A stretch of 64,000 bases of DNA from Diplocarpon mali (lineage: Eukaryota; Ascomycota; Leotiomycetes; Helotiales; Drepanopezizaceae), in contig JAENRP010000100.1 of assembly GCA_024741835.1 (NCBI GenBank), positions 73,383-137,382 of the forward strand, given 5' to 3'. This document shows, one piece after another, positions 24,591 to 37,100 of this stretch (position 1 is its first letter; each line of letters opens with the position of its first letter). The notes under the pieces are model-generated. The model had not been told where the DNA came from and did not search any database. It was given only the letters and a program-made list of their open reading frames with translations. The translations under genes and the position numbers were made by a program.

Positions 24591-27500
24591 ATTCAAGTGA
24601 ATCAAGTAATAGTGGAGAGGATTTGAAAGATTTGTATTGGATGTCCTTGAATTTTGGAAGAAAGTCAAAAGCCTTTAGACTGTGCTGATGTGAATTGCTC
24701 TAGTCGCTCTTACTGCTCTCCTTTTACATCCTATAATTACACTACTTGTCCCTGACTTTATCTGAGAAAGAGCCTACGTGTTACCAAATCCAACTCCCTC
24801 CTTTTTTTCTTCCTGAATCATACTATACACTGCTGAAGATTTTCTGCTTTCCTTTGATATTTGCTATTCAATGACGTTTAGTAAACCGCAAGCTTACAAT
24901 ATACCTTAATTCGAAAACAATAGCCTCTTGACTTTAACTAAAGAGAGCCTTCTAAAAATCAAATTATGTATTACACAGATTTAATGTTGATTAACAAAAT
25001 AGGGACTTCTTATTGGAATACACCTTATCCTCCTCTTTCGTATTCTTACTTGCCTGGTTTTTTGCTATGCACACGTGCGTGGGCTAAGAATTAACCCACA
25101 TTACATTTGCCGCTAATCAGTGACTTGTTTATTTGTTTAATTCTAGTGCACCTATGATCGCGTTCTGATCTTTGTGTCCTTGCAACATGACATTCTCTTC
25201 GCAAGTGTTCTTAATGGGCTACTAGACCGCACACTTTCTTTATTGCGAATACCTATAAGCCTTGGATACTAATGTGCTTCGTTATCCTTGCATCAGTTAC
25301 TAGGGAAATGGTCACGCGCAAGAGGTGCTGGTATCATATAAAGGGATGCGCAGAAAATAGGGTCTGATCTCCACTACTAGTCCTAGTGTTGGTTATTGTA
25401 AATTCTACTCTCGAAGCTATCCTTCGAGAACATAGAGGTAGTACAAGTGCTATTGCCAGGCCTTGTCACCTGACTCTTCTCATCGCCCACTCTCTACTAT
25501 GCTATGAGAATTGCTTGTTCTACTTCGCAAGCCAAATGAACTATATTACAATTTCTTCCCAAGTGGTTGAAAGCGGGTTTATCAAGATTGAATGTACACT
25601 TATATAGTTCTTATCTATTAAGCCTGCTATCAAACTAGTATAGAGTTTCGTTAGTAAGACTACTACACCTACAGCCCCGTATTTACTTATCTCCTGCTTA
25701 GCGAAGCCCTTGAAGCCCCGCTTCTGTTATAGAACTACCATCAGTAGGTCACGAGCCATAGATGAATGCACAAGAGGATGATAATCAGCCAAGCAGCTAG
25801 ACATTATGATAGTAAACATTAGAATACTCGTTGAATGAACAAAGAAATAGTTAGCTGGATGGATTTTCTAGCTACATGGATGAGTTTGCATATTAAGTAG
25901 GTAGGGGCCTAGGTATAGCATACCAGACCTAGTGCATAGGCGTGGGCGTGGGCGTGGGCAGACCATGGATAAGTAGATACAAGCCCTTTGAACGGTAGAT
26001 ACTCATCCGCGGTACGACAGTGGTACGCTGTATCAGAAGGATCTTTCAAAGTTCGGATTAAACGGCATTTACTACTCTCAGTAAAGCCGCTACCGAAGTA
26101 TCGGATAGTAATGCCTATCTTCTTACAGCGCTCCCTTTCCCCGATTATTAGCGAGCCCCGAACTTAAGGCGAGGTATCTTGTAGACCGGCTATCAAGCCT
26201 GGCTCTCTTTGATAATGATTAGGAAAATCAAGAAGCAAAAAAGTGGGATTGTACCTGTGGTGGCTACGCACCGAGCACCCACAGGCTCTGTTTACTTTTC
26301 CCAATGGCCTGCAAATCCGTTGAGTTTAATCGTGCTACCGATTCCCTTTCTTTTCAGGTATGATAGATCAAGACCTTGGCAGAGATCCACTATAGGTATT
26401 GAGAATAACAAGAGAAAGAATGGAAGGACATCAAACATTTTCAAGTCTGAGAAGAATGCTCTTACCTTCGAAACTCAATAAACGAAAGATGTTTTATCTT
26501 GGTTCTTTATTTCTAATTATGTTGGATTAAAACAAAGATAGTTCTCTGGCGATATATTAGTCTCTTTGTCTTTTGGACTACTCTTAGTGATATTCTAGAG
26601 TAGAATGCAAACTATAGGTTCTTATCTACTGGACTTAGGATATAAAAAAAGGGAGTGCAAGGGGTTAAATGGCCGTGCAAAGGCTATAGAAATAGTAATC
26701 TACACCCAAGGACTTGAGCTGATCTTTCTCCTCTTAGCTTCTGGTAGTATGCTCTTATGTCTTTATAAAGTTGCCTCTATCTACGTTTTAACGAAGAAAT
26801 ATTTAGGGTTTCTGAAAGAACTAGAGCTGGGCAGGTCTCTGCTTCAGATAAATACAATATACACTCTCACCTCGGAATTCAATCATACAGACTAGTGAGA
26901 GAGTAATATTCTAGTTGTAGTAATGAGCAAAATTGACAACGGGCTTTCGTTTTGAGAGTTTCTCTCAATGCTACTGTTTTCCACCCAGGTAAAATCTGTA
27001 TTTGATGCCCCTTGCCGCGCAAGCTCTACTAATCAACTAACACCAGAGTCAAAGTCGACGTCAAAGTCAACGCAGATCTTTCTCAAGTACAACCAAACAA
27101 AACTCCTGATTCCCACATTGTAGCTACAACGTCCATATAAACTATTAAATCCCCTCCAAAGCCTCACCGCGCACCTCTCAAAATCTAAATTCTTACATTT
27201 GGCATGCAGGGAATACACCCATCTCGCTCATCAATCAATTCCAAGTGACAAGTCGCAAACCAGCTAGATTGCTACGTCTAGAGAAGTCGTTGGTGCGCTG
27301 CCGGTGATGTACCCCTGCCATCATCACTATGATTGTCTTTGCCGTTCGGAGAACCTTCTGGTCTAGCCTACTTGTCGTACATCTCTTGAATTATCCACTG
27401 TCCATAGAGAAATCGTGGAAAAGGACAAGAGTGGCTTTTGATTAAAATGTATTATATGTCTTATTCTCACTTTCTACTGGTATAGTCCTATGCCCCTGTC

Positions 27501-28429
27501 CCTACCACCAGCTACACCACTGGTGAAGAGGATAAAATCTCATGTGAGCGCTTTGTTAAAGAGCCCAGCCTCCTGAAACATTTCTCGCCGCCTCTGACCG
27601 CCTCTAATATTTTGATAGAGCAAAATACCTCTTAAATAACCCTTCCTTGTAGACTACAAAGGTTTCATGACCATTACTGTTGTATAAATTTAGTCGAACC
27701 ACGTACCCGGCACTCGCTCCGGGAACGTCCATGGCCTCCCAATACCATCCAGCACCCAATTTCCAAGATCCAGTTCATCCCTAGTCCATTCCCATGCTTT
27801 ATGAACCCTGGTCAAACAGTGGTCGAGGTGGTGATGAGACACATATCCCACGCACCTCCGTACCCCCGTCATCACGGCAAGCATTCTTCTTCTTCGCCTT
27901 CTTTTCGGTCCGCTCGCGATATCAAGACCCTTATTCCGACTCTCTACTCCCGTCCCCCAGCCCGTCCCTGCTTGATTGAAACTATGATCCAGGGACGAGC
28001 TCAAAACCCGAATGCCCCAATTCCCGATGCCTGATTTCCTGGTTCCATACCTGTCGCAAGCAAACCTTGTCAACTGCCATCATGCACTCTATGGTTCCCA
28101 GAAGCTGGCGATGACTCCTGTCCACTCTACATAGGCGGATAATGCCCCGGCAGGAGCAAAATCTATACTCCTAGGCATCTAGAGTCTGGAGGCCAGCAGA
28201 ATGTCGTATATCTTGCCGCACGGAGCCCAGTACGCGCCGACCATCTCGGGACCTGGACGAGGAATTTCACCTGGGAAGCATCAAGGTAAATCAACGTGAT
28301 GTGCTAAATGGCCGACCGTCCGTCTTGTAGCCACAACCCAAAGAAATGCCCCGGGTAGCCAATCCCAAACCTTGAATCATTAACCCATCCTCCCCGTCAC
28401 CCGAAGAACGCGAGCGACCCACCCCAGGC
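24591..28429. other. 3.8-kb AT-rich gene desert
   Basis: No gene is supported. Several frames of 60-127 codons occur, including one of 96 codons at 26605-26895 with two weakly hydrophobic stretches, but none shows a family motif. Near 27044-27072 there are two imperfect copies of GTCAAAGTC. The GC content rises after about 27700 toward the MFS gene. The last 100 bases hold that gene's 3' UTR. Confidence 0.5.
25939..25959. repeat. GGGCGT hexanucleotide run
   Basis: About 3.5 tandem units of a GC-rich hexamer stand inside otherwise AT-rich DNA. No further function is visible. Confidence 0.8.
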
Positions 28430-30267
28430 CTAAGCCGCTCGACCCTGTGTCGTCGAAGCCGGCAAGAAAAGAACAGCCACGACGCAGACCAAGGCACCAC
28501 TACCCGCCAGGTACAGCGGCCCGTTCAGGCTGGTCTTCAGGAGGTGCGCGGCAATCAGCGGGCTGACGATGCTGAAGAGTCGGCCCCAGAAACTCGCGAT
28601 GCCCGACGCGGTGCCGCGGACCGGGGCGGGGAACGCCTCGGGCGTCCAGCCGTAGAGCACGGCGTTGAACATGGACTGGAAGAAGTACTCCATGACGTTA
28701 AAGCCGATGTTGCTCGCCTGGGTGTTGACCGTGGAGAAGAGGAAGAGCGAGACGCCCATCAGCGCGGCCGAGAAGACCATGGCCCATTTCCGGCCGATGC
28801 GAGGCACGTAGACCATCAGAGAGCCGAGGGCGACCCCCACCACGCCGGGCGTGTAGATGATGACGTAGTCCCGGTAGGTCTCGGCCACGGACACCTGGAT
28901 CTGGGAGTTCTTCCGCAGGAGGATGGTCGGCAGGAAAGAGCCCGCCACGGAGAAGGCCCAGTAGTCAAAGGCGTAGATGACCCAGACCAGGATCGTCACG
29001 CGGGTGAGAGCCGGAGTCGAGAAGAGAATCTTCAGTCGCGGGCCTTCGTTCTGGAGCTGGTGCCAGAAGGTCTTGTTGCTCATCTGCCCCGGCGCATCGA
29101 ACTTCGCGGCCGCGTTCTCCAGGAGAGGCTCGACATGGCTAGCCTCCAGAGCCATGAAATCCTCCATGTTCAGTCGGCACTCGTACTTGTTGACCCTGGC
29201 TACCTTGTGCAGGACCCTGATGGCCTCCTCGTCACGCCCGCGACCGATCAGATACTTGGGCGATTCCTGGAATGTGAAGAGCACGAAGCGTAGCAGGAAG
29301 ACGCACAGGGAGATGCCGCCGAGGGTAAACATGAGGTAGCGCCACCCCATGTTGTCTGCTCTACTGCAACAGCCTTCCCCCGGCTGCAGGGAAGAGGACT
29401 TGCAGGATGGGAGTCCGACCTCACATGCATACCTGGGCACGAAGCCGTACGCGATGCCACTACAGACGACGACCCCGATCGGCTGGAACACCGACAACAT
29501 GGCCAGCAGGAATCGCTTGTTCTGTGGCGCGTGAATAGCTGAAGCGACCCGACCCACAGGGAGGACTTACCTGGGGGAGGAACTCCAGGCAGATGGTCGT
29601 GTCGATGGGAATATTCCCCCCGATTCCGAAGCCGTTGAAGGCCGTGAGCACCAAGATGGCCGGGTAGGTGTCGGGCGCACCCAAGCACAGGCCGAAGATA
29701 AACGTGATGCAGACGGTGCCGTTGAAGGCCCATTTGCGACCTGGATTGTGAGAAATCATGGCGGCTGTGGGGGCATCTTGTCTGACCTACCGATGATATC
29801 AACCAGAATCCCCCACACAAATGCGCCCGCGCACAAGCCGGCACTGAAGGCGGAAAAGATATTGCCCAGCTCCCCGCCTGGACCCTTCTTTAGCTGCGTC
29901 TGGGTGAGTCTGGGGGAGAGAGGGAAAGCCAACACGTACTGCTGAAGCCCAGCTCCTGCTGGAGCGGTGTTGCGATCAGACCGAAGGCCTGCGCCCAGAG
30001 GAGATCGAGGAAGTATCCCAAGCCGCACAGCGACCAGATGTACCACTGATACTTGCCCATGCCCATGGCGTTGAACTCCTCGTTGACGAGCCGCGACTTC
30101 TTCTCGTACAGCGAGAGCTCGCCGACGACGCGGACATCGTCGTCGTCGCTGAGCGCTCGGGGGTCGCGTAAGTCTCGAGGCAGGTCAGCATCTGGCATCT
30201 GCGTGGGAGAGGATCCGGGCGATGGGGTTGGGTGTGCGAGTACATATACATATATACTATAAATATG

Positions 30268-30298
<31 letters not shown>

Positions 30299-30569
30299 AG
30301 ATATACACACATCCATGCGTACACGTACCTGTCTTGACCACGTCGACGAGGTCAGCCTCCAGTCGTTCCTGGGAGGCCGGAGCCATGTCCAGCTCGTGGT
30401 AGCCGGTGCTGGACCTGGGCGAGGAGAGGGTGAAGAGAGCCGCCGCCGCCGCCGCCGCCGAGGCAGAGGCCGAGGCGAAGGCAGATTGTAGGAAACGAGG
30501 GATCGCGTCTCGAGGGAGACGGGTCATGGAGATGGATACGTGCCGAGATGTGTCGCGAGGATGAAGCAT
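28430..30569 (-). CDS. Major facilitator superfamily transporter, SVOP/SV2-like
   Basis: A plasma-membrane proton-coupled carrier of the sugar-porter-related SVOP group; the substrate is unknown. Five exons, 30569-30329, 30191-29940, 29877-29791, 29740-29571 and 29521-28430, give 1842 nt and about 613 residues with consistent phases. A long cytosolic head includes an Ala-rich tract. TM1 begins after GMGKYQWYIWSLCGLGYFLD. The loop 2-3 signature reads VDIIGRKWAF, split across an intron. FNGFGIGGNIPIDTT lies in TM4. The external loop after TM5 holds paired Cys (LPSCKSSS and GEGCCSRADNMGWRYLMFT), as in fungal SVOP homologues. The mid-loop has ESPKYLIGRGRDEEAIRVLHK, and the second half has RIGRKWAMVFSA and YGWTPEAFPAPVRGT. 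Intron 1 (30328-30192) carries an AT/GT microsatellite. The start is uncertain: Met codons at 30569, 30527 and 30386 are in frame. Confidence 0.88.
30241..30310. repeat. AT/GT compound microsatellite in MFS intron 1
   Basis: An alternating (AT)n tract of about 13 units passes into (GT)n and then ATATACACAC. It fills the middle of the transporter's first intron, which is the longest of its four. Confidence 0.9.
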
Positions 30570-31859
30570 ACATGTACGGCGGCGGAGGGGGGGATGTTCG
30601 ATATATCCAAGATGCGAAGATTTTCCATGTCGGGGAGTCGAGCTGGCTAGATTCCCCTCGACGGCCCCGTGGCATGGGACGAGAGATCACTAGGTGGCTA
30701 GCGCATTCGGCCTAGCGCGGCTAGGGCTGCCTTGTCGCCCGCCGCGTGCAGAATGCAAAACGGTGCCGTAGCCATGACGTCACGACTCGGCTAGCGCGCA
30801 TGCATCCTCATCATCGAATCTTCTTCTTCTTCTTCTCCTTCAGCTGCGACCTGCTCGTCACGCTCCCTCCATCTACCCCGGCGAAGCTGTCAGACCGTCC
30901 AGAAGTCAAGCAGTCGAGAATTCCATTCGGCCCGTTTGTGCCTCTCCAACACGCGAGACTGGCGACGATATACCATGTATGCACGACACCCACGACCACG
31001 CCAGCGTGTGATCTCCGCCGGCATACACACACAACGCTCCCTCCGTCAAGATAAGAGACCATGGAGAGACACCATCTGCCGAGGCAACCAGCGACCCAGA
31101 GCCGGCTTTTCCCGTGTGGCCGGAGAATAGTCCGTCGCGCGCTAAACAAGCACAATGCGAAAGTATATATTCGGCCGGGGGGAAATCTATATCACACCTG
31201 GCGCAAGCCGCTACCAGGCCGCTCGGGAAGACGCGAATATGGTGCTGGTATCGCCTCGGAAAAACACCCTTGTCCATCTGTATGTGGCTGGCATATAGGA
31301 TATACTGCTAATGCATCATCTACGTCGCTGACAGAAAACCTGCATCGCGAACATTAGTTGGATACTGCTCGCACACAATATGATCGCTAACACAATCCCC
31401 TCGGCCGGCTTGCGCTCCCGCATACATTTCTTGTGAAGCCAAAATTATATTCGATGGTGAGGCGTACTACCCGCCTGCTCGAATACCAATCCCCCTTTCC
31501 TTCCGACACACCAACTGCAGCAATCCGACACAATTGAGAACTCCTCAGCGGCTTGAGCGAGGCGTCTTCGTCGTCTATTCTGCGTTCTTCCCGTGCCCCT
31601 TCAGGTCTCATCCGGCGAGAAGAACATCCTGAGTGAAAAACAGCTGCCGAAGACCCCTCACCCATGGGGCATAACACCTACACACACCCCCAGAAGGATA
31701 TGCAAAGTCCTCGGGCATCACCGCGACTCCTTCGGTAGATCCTTCACCAATCCTGTCCAAATGCACTCGCATGTGCATACCGGCGTCGAGCACCCCGAGC
31801 GACAGCAGCATGTCTCGCACGCCTGTCACTTGCTCACGGGCGAAAGGTGGGGTTGTGAG
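30570..31859. other. MFS promoter and intergenic region
   Basis: No gene is supported. The frames of 60-125 codons overlap on both strands. The sequence is GC-moderate and not RIP-like. A TTC/TTCT run lies near 30821-30841. The downstream end is the target of a solo LTR insertion. Confidence 0.5.
30775..30782. promoter_or_regulatory. CRE-type palindrome TGACGTCA upstream of the MFS gene
   Basis: A perfect TGACGTCA lies about 205 bases upstream of the longest MFS start. Fungal bZIP/ATF-CREB factors bind this octamer. Function here is inferred from position alone. Confidence 0.35.
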
Positions 31860-31960
31860 TGACAGAATCTGCAGGTGTAGATACTGAGTTCTATGGAGCT
31901 GCAGGAGTAATATACCAGGTACGATTACATAAGCCAACCCTCGTATATTCTAACAGTGAG
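31855..31960. repeat. Solo LTR (96 bp) with 5-bp target duplication
   Basis: The LTR itself is 31860-31955, starting TGACAGAATC and ending TATTCTAACA, so it has TG...CA ends. It is flanked by GTGAG on both sides (31855-31859 and 31956-31960), the 5-bp duplication expected from integrase-mediated insertion. It is the intact counterpart of the relic at 15504. It shares both termini with the Copia-A LTRs but lacks their central inverted-repeat segment. A solo LTR arises by recombination between the two LTRs of a full element. Confidence 0.9.
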
Positions 31961-32451
31961 GAGCACCGACCGCTAGCTATCCTGAGCCGTGTTTTGCGCC
32001 TGGATTTCCCTTTTCTTGGCGGGTAGAGTTTCGTGACATGGGGCGTGCAGCATACTCCTTCGACGTGATAGCTCTGGAAACAGGACATGGAGGGAACCTA
32101 TTATACATACATACACATATCTATCTTCATACACTGATAACGATCCACGAACATACGCTCATCCATACCTATATATGTAGAAACAAACAATTCTACCGAA
32201 GAAAAGAACAAAACAAGAGCAAAACGGATTCCTCATCTAGAGACTCAGCTCCGACGAGTTGCCCTTCACGGCATATGGCCCTGATCCGCAAGATTCGCTC
32301 CAGATCCGTGGTTTGCCCGTCCACAACACCATCGAACACACCGACAGAACCGACACCTTCCCCCTCCCCCCCATCCTCCACACCATCATACGCAGCTTCC
32401 AATGTGAACAGAGCCAGGAGATCCCAGGCACATCCCCGCCGTGGTAGCTCT
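31961..32451. other. Intergenic, 3' flank of the hydrolase gene
   Basis: An imperfect CATA-rich simple-sequence stretch lies at about 32103-32135. No gene is recognised. The frames read through this part are extensions or shadows of the adjacent hydrolase. Confidence 0.5.
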
Positions 32452-33463
32452 TTACACCAGAGCCCGCGTCAGACTCGCCCGCGTCAGATTCGCCCGCAGA
32501 ACATCCACGACCCAGTCCTTACCTGCAACGCCCTCGCGGACGTGGAAAGCCGAGATCAGCGGGAAGCAATGCATCTGCTTCTCCCAGTGCAGCCAGTCCC
32601 CATCGACGCCGGCCTCCACCAGCTGCTCGCGGAACCTGACCGCGTCCGCCGTCAGGACGTCGTAGCCCGCCGTGAGGCCGTCGACCTTGACACCCGCCCT
32701 CTTGAACACCGTCAGGTCGGCCAGCACCGGCGACACGCGAGGGTCCGACGCGGGCAGCTCGGCCCTCCACCCAACTGCGACCTCCTCGATGGTCTTCCGG
32801 CTCAGGATCGGGTCGTGGGCTTGGATGGTATCGATGGCCGGGTTGTCGTTGCGCATATCCACCGCGGGACACATCGCCAGGACCGCCGCGACGGGGCAGA
32901 CGCCTCCTCGAGGGCTCTTCAGAGACTCCGAGGCAGCGTAAAGCCCCAGGACCAGCGCGATATTCCCCCCCCGAGGAGTCCCCCGACAGCGTGATGCGGA
33001 AGTTCTCCTCGCGAGACTGGCGTGCCAGGGTGTCGTAGAGGCGCTCGAGGTGCGGAAGAGCCTTCGACGCCGGCGAGCTGGGCGCCAGAGGGTAGCTGAC
33101 GAGGTGAATCTGGTACTCGGGGAGCTGTCTGCACAGCTCGGCGCAGAACAGCCAGTGCTCCTTCTCCGGCGCCCCTCGAAAGCCGCCGCCGGCGAAGTAG
33201 TAGAGCTGGGCCGCCGACCGAGAGGCCGGCTGCTCACCGGGTCTCGTAAAGGTGTAGATCCACGTGTCGGCCGTCTGCCATTCGCGTATCGTGCACTTCC
33301 CCGAGGCGCTCTGGTGCGGCGTCAGGCGAGGCGACCCCGAAGGCTGGCTTTTGCCGGGTTGGAGAATGAGAGAGGCGAAGGGTTTGATGATGTGCTGCGC
33401 GGCGGCGTTGGCAAAGGAGCGGCCTTGTCTGGTCTCGACGCGGATTGAGGATATACTCGCCAT
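32452..33463 (-). CDS. Alpha/beta-hydrolase fold-3 (HSL-type) esterase gene with a +1 frameshift
   Basis: HSL-type esterases cleave small ester substrates. The gene reads in two overlapping frames that together cover one full protein of about 336 residues. The upstream frame from the Met at 33463 carries the oxyanion segment YYFAGGGFRG, then LVSYPLAPSSPASKALPHLE, and the nucleophile elbow SGDSSGG. There, eight consecutive G (plus-strand C at 32965-32972) stand where seven would keep frame, and the frame shifts. The rest of the fold continues in the other frame: NIALVLGLYAA, the acid-bearing AGYDVLTADAVRF and the catalytic-His segment EKQMHCFPLISAFH, ending at the TAA at 32452. No other disabling change is seen, so either a recent mutation or a homopolymer sequencing error explains it. 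An in-frame Met at 33502 is an alternative start. Confidence 0.8.
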
Positions 33464-33977
33464 GGTGTCTCGGGGGGAGAGCAGAACCCGGACACCTCGC
33501 ACGGGGAGATGGCATCGTGACGTATGACATGCTTCTAGCGGCCATTCTAGAGCCGCAGATCTCCCGCGATCCCGTCACGATCCTCGGGACAGCCACGGCA
33601 AGGGATCCTTGGCCGCTTAGAGGCGTCTCCCAGATTGGGCTAAGCTAGTGAGGCGTACGGCGACGCAGTAATCGCTTCGGTTGAATGGAGAAGCGTGACG
33701 TTGTCGACGAGATGGAGTGATGAAGTTCTGCTCAAGCACAACGTAATTGCTACTGATCCAGGAGTACAAGCACCGGAAATATCTAATTGGAAGTCGATAT
33801 AGGATCTCCAAAGGTGTGCGGTGCCGAGACATTACCATGACAAAGTCAGCTGATCTTGATTACAAAAGAGGATAAGTATGGGTCTGTCGCACTGCCATAC
33901 CTCACGGCCTCAGGCCCTAACTCGGGCCGGGATTAGTGTTCATCCGATGTATTATCCGAGACGAGATCCGAGGTCAA
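33464..33977. other. Hydrolase upstream region, boundary to the transposon block
   Basis: No gene is recognised. This is the last stretch of non-repetitive, non-RIP sequence before the retroelement stack that begins at 33983. Confidence 0.5.
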
Positions 33978-33982
33978 GTAAC

Positions 33983-34116
33983 TGACAGAATCAAAAGGTG
34001 TAGATTCTAGTTCTAGAGAGCTGAAGTAGTATATATACAAGGTAGGCTTACGTAGGCTTACCAAGCCTTAGCCTCCGCTCCGTGCGGTAATCTCCGTACC
34101 TTGTATATTTCTAATA
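33983..34116 (-). repeat. Copia-A 3' LTR
   Basis: Starts TGACAGAATC and ends CTAATA. It differs from the other LTR at three positions, each C here and T there. It holds a short direct repeat, GTAGGCTTAC, twice in tandem in the centre. Confidence 0.93.
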
Positions 34117-37100
34117 TGCCCCTTACTACAAGGCTCTATAGAACTCAGAGTAAAGAGCCTCACATTTTTTTTTTTTTTGTATAGTCTAGGCCTTATTAAC
34201 TCCTATAATATACTCTCTAGTATATGGCGCCTACGTCTCCCTTATATGGAGTTCAGCCGCCCTGTAGTATAAAAACATGCGTTATAGTATAAGAGTACCT
34301 TTGACTTAGCTATACTATAGCTTCTTACCCTTTATATAGTTGTATTATAGATTTTCTCCTTGTATATGGCCTTCCTATAGGTTTCCTTTATATATATGTT
34401 CCTTTTATGGGTTTCCTCCCTTTATATAGCCTTCTTTTGTCGATTTTCGCTCCGGTAGGCCTATATAACCCTTGTATTTCTCGAAGGCCGGTCCTGGTAG
34501 AGCTTTTGTAAGGGAATCTGCCATATTATCGTTTCTGGGTATATGAGCTACTGTTATCTTGCCTTTAGCTACTATATCGTCCCTTATATAGAAGTATCGG
34601 ACGTCGATATGCTTTGATTTTGCTGAAAATTTTCGTTCCTTAGTAAGAGATCTTGCTCCTTTGTTATCAAGCTATAAATAAGGTAATCGATCGAGTTGTA
34701 TATTAAGGTCGGCGAATAGCTTTAGCATCTAAGCTACCTCTCTCGAGCCGTCGGAAGCCGCCATTATCTCGGCTTATTCACTACTTAGAGAAGTAGATTT
34801 TTGCCTATTCGCAGCCTAGCTAACAACTCCTCTATTATACTTAATAAGCTAGCCTTGGAATGACTTCCTATCGTTCTCGGTAGCCTAAGTGGCATTTGTA
34901 TAAGCGTCGAATTGATTTGGTTCGCCTTTTCCATATGTAATTCCATCTTCGGCGGTCTTTTGTAGGTATCGTAGGAGGGGTTTCGTAGCTTGGAGGTGAT
35001 CTTATAAAGGGGTTGCCATATGTTGTGCCAATTGGCCGATAATATAGGAGATATCTGGCCTTATAAGATTCGAGGGGTATATAACGCTTCTTATAATCTG
35101 CTAGTAAAGTGAGATATTATTAGGTTGTAGTAGCTTGTTAGTATAAGCTTTATCTATACCTAATTTCCTTAATACTATACTAGCTAAGGCTGGCAGGTTG
35201 TTCCCTTTGCAATTAGCCATCCTAAATCTATTAAGAATCTTCTTAATATAGTCTGTTTGGTGAATTTATAGCGTTCTAGCCTTACGATCTCATTCAACTT
35301 GTATTCTAATAAAGGTGCTAATTAGCCCTAGGTCTTTTCCTTTCTAAGTATTGAGAATCTTCTTTTTAAGGTAATCGCAATCTTATTGTTTTCTAATAAT
35401 TAGCATATTATTTATAAAGACTAATATATACGCAGTTGTATTATTAGCTTGATTTTCCTATATAAACAGATTTAGATCTGCTTTAGCGCTTCGTAGGCCA
35501 GCCTTCTCTATTTCATCTTTGACTAGTAGCCACTATTCTTAAGGTGCTTGTTTTAGGCTGTATAATGACCTTAGAAGCTTAATATAGGCTTGTTTTCCTC
35601 GAAGTTGAGGGTATAATTCGTAGAATAGGTCGCATTCGTCGTCTAGTAGTGCCATATACACGTCTTCAGCTAAGTATGCGTTTAAGAAGGCTGTATCGAT
35701 ATCGATTTGCTCGATTTCTAGGTCTCTCAAGGCTGCAAAGGCGAGTAGAACTCGTAGAGTTGTATGCCTAATAATACTAGCAAAAGTATCGAAGTAATCT
35801 ACCTTATACTATTGCTCGTAGCCTTTTAGTACGATACGAGCCTTCCTTCTTACTAATACTCTATTTACGATCTTATTTTGCAGAACTAATCTCGATTTTA
35901 TTAGCTTTCTCTTAATAGGAGGTTTACCTAATATTATTTTAAAGGTTCCTGCTGATTTTACAGCTTCGAATTCACTTAGTATTACTTCTCTCTATTCTTT
36001 TAGATTCTGACTTAGCGCATTATATACTAATATTACCTTTATAGGAACAGTTGGTTGACTTCCTATAGAGGTTAATGCACTCTCTTGCGTATTAACCTCA
36101 CTAAATACTCGTTTTGGCTTTAACTTCCTGCCATACCGTAAGGTAGGAGTCTCTATTTGCTTTAAAACGCGCTGATCAGACGCTTTAAAGATGTTTTCTA
36201 TCACCCTTTGAGGTATAGTACCTCTTACTTCAGCTTGCCTGTTTTCTAATAACTCTAACGTTGCAGGTCTTTTAGTACTATGTACTCTCTCAGTTTTATA
36301 TACTGGCCTTTCTATAGCTCGTATAAGAGGTCTTTTAGTAATATCTACTGGCCTTATAGGTCTTATTGAGCTTATAGCACTATGTGCTAGCCTCTTATTC
36401 TGAGGTCTTTCCTACAGTTGTATTTCTCTTACATTATACATTGAGTATTTGTCAAATTTGATATCAGCAGATATTAGTTCTTTTAGAGTCTCGACGTTTA
36501 ATAGCTTATACGTCTTTAAGCTTGTTATACCTACAAGTATCCAAGCTCCTATTATAGTTCTTGACTCGAACTTACCTGGGCCATTTCCTCTATTGTTTAA
36601 TAGGAACGCTCTTGATTTAAATACTCTGATTTTTGAGAGATCTTTAGTACGTTCTGAGTACGCCTCTAATGGAGTTAGGCCTTTCAGCTCTTTAAAAGGT
36701 AGAGCCTTTGTAGGCCTCCTATTCTTTAGCCTATAGGCCTATTCTATAGCGTAGCACTATATATAGCTGTTCATCTTGGCGTCGTATATGCAAAAGCGAG
36801 CTATTTTCGTAATTTCGTATATCTATCGTTCGACGACGCTATTTAAACTGTGCTTATAAGCAGGTGAAGGTTCTGGGGTTATACCTCCTTCTAATAGCTA
36901 TAGTAAGAATCTGCCTTTAAACTCTCCTATACTATTATCAGACCTTTAGTATACTACTGAAGTAGAGTTCTCTGTCTTTAGTTGCTTCTTTAGGTCTTTG
37001 ATTTTTGGCTGTATCTTATCGGCGCTTTTATTCTTTAGTAGCCTTATCTAATAGCATCTGCAGGCGTCATCTACTACTAATAGGAAGTAGCGATACTCCT

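Noticed and set aside
26605..26895. 96-codon plus-strand frame in the desert
   Set aside because: AT-rich, weakly hydrophobic, no leader, no motif; chance frames of this size are expected here.
27690..28073. 127-codon minus-strand frame
   Set aside because: Low-complexity Arg run, no motif, overlapped by open frames on the other strand.
28544..29293. 249-codon plus-strand frame opposite the MFS transporter
   Set aside because: Charged, low-complexity antisense shadow of the long last exon.
15836..33463. Secondary-metabolite or degradation gene cluster
   Set aside because: Rhamnosidase, tyrosinase-like protein, transporter and hydrolase are 4-5 kb apart or more, with no synthase, regulator or shared promoter motif.
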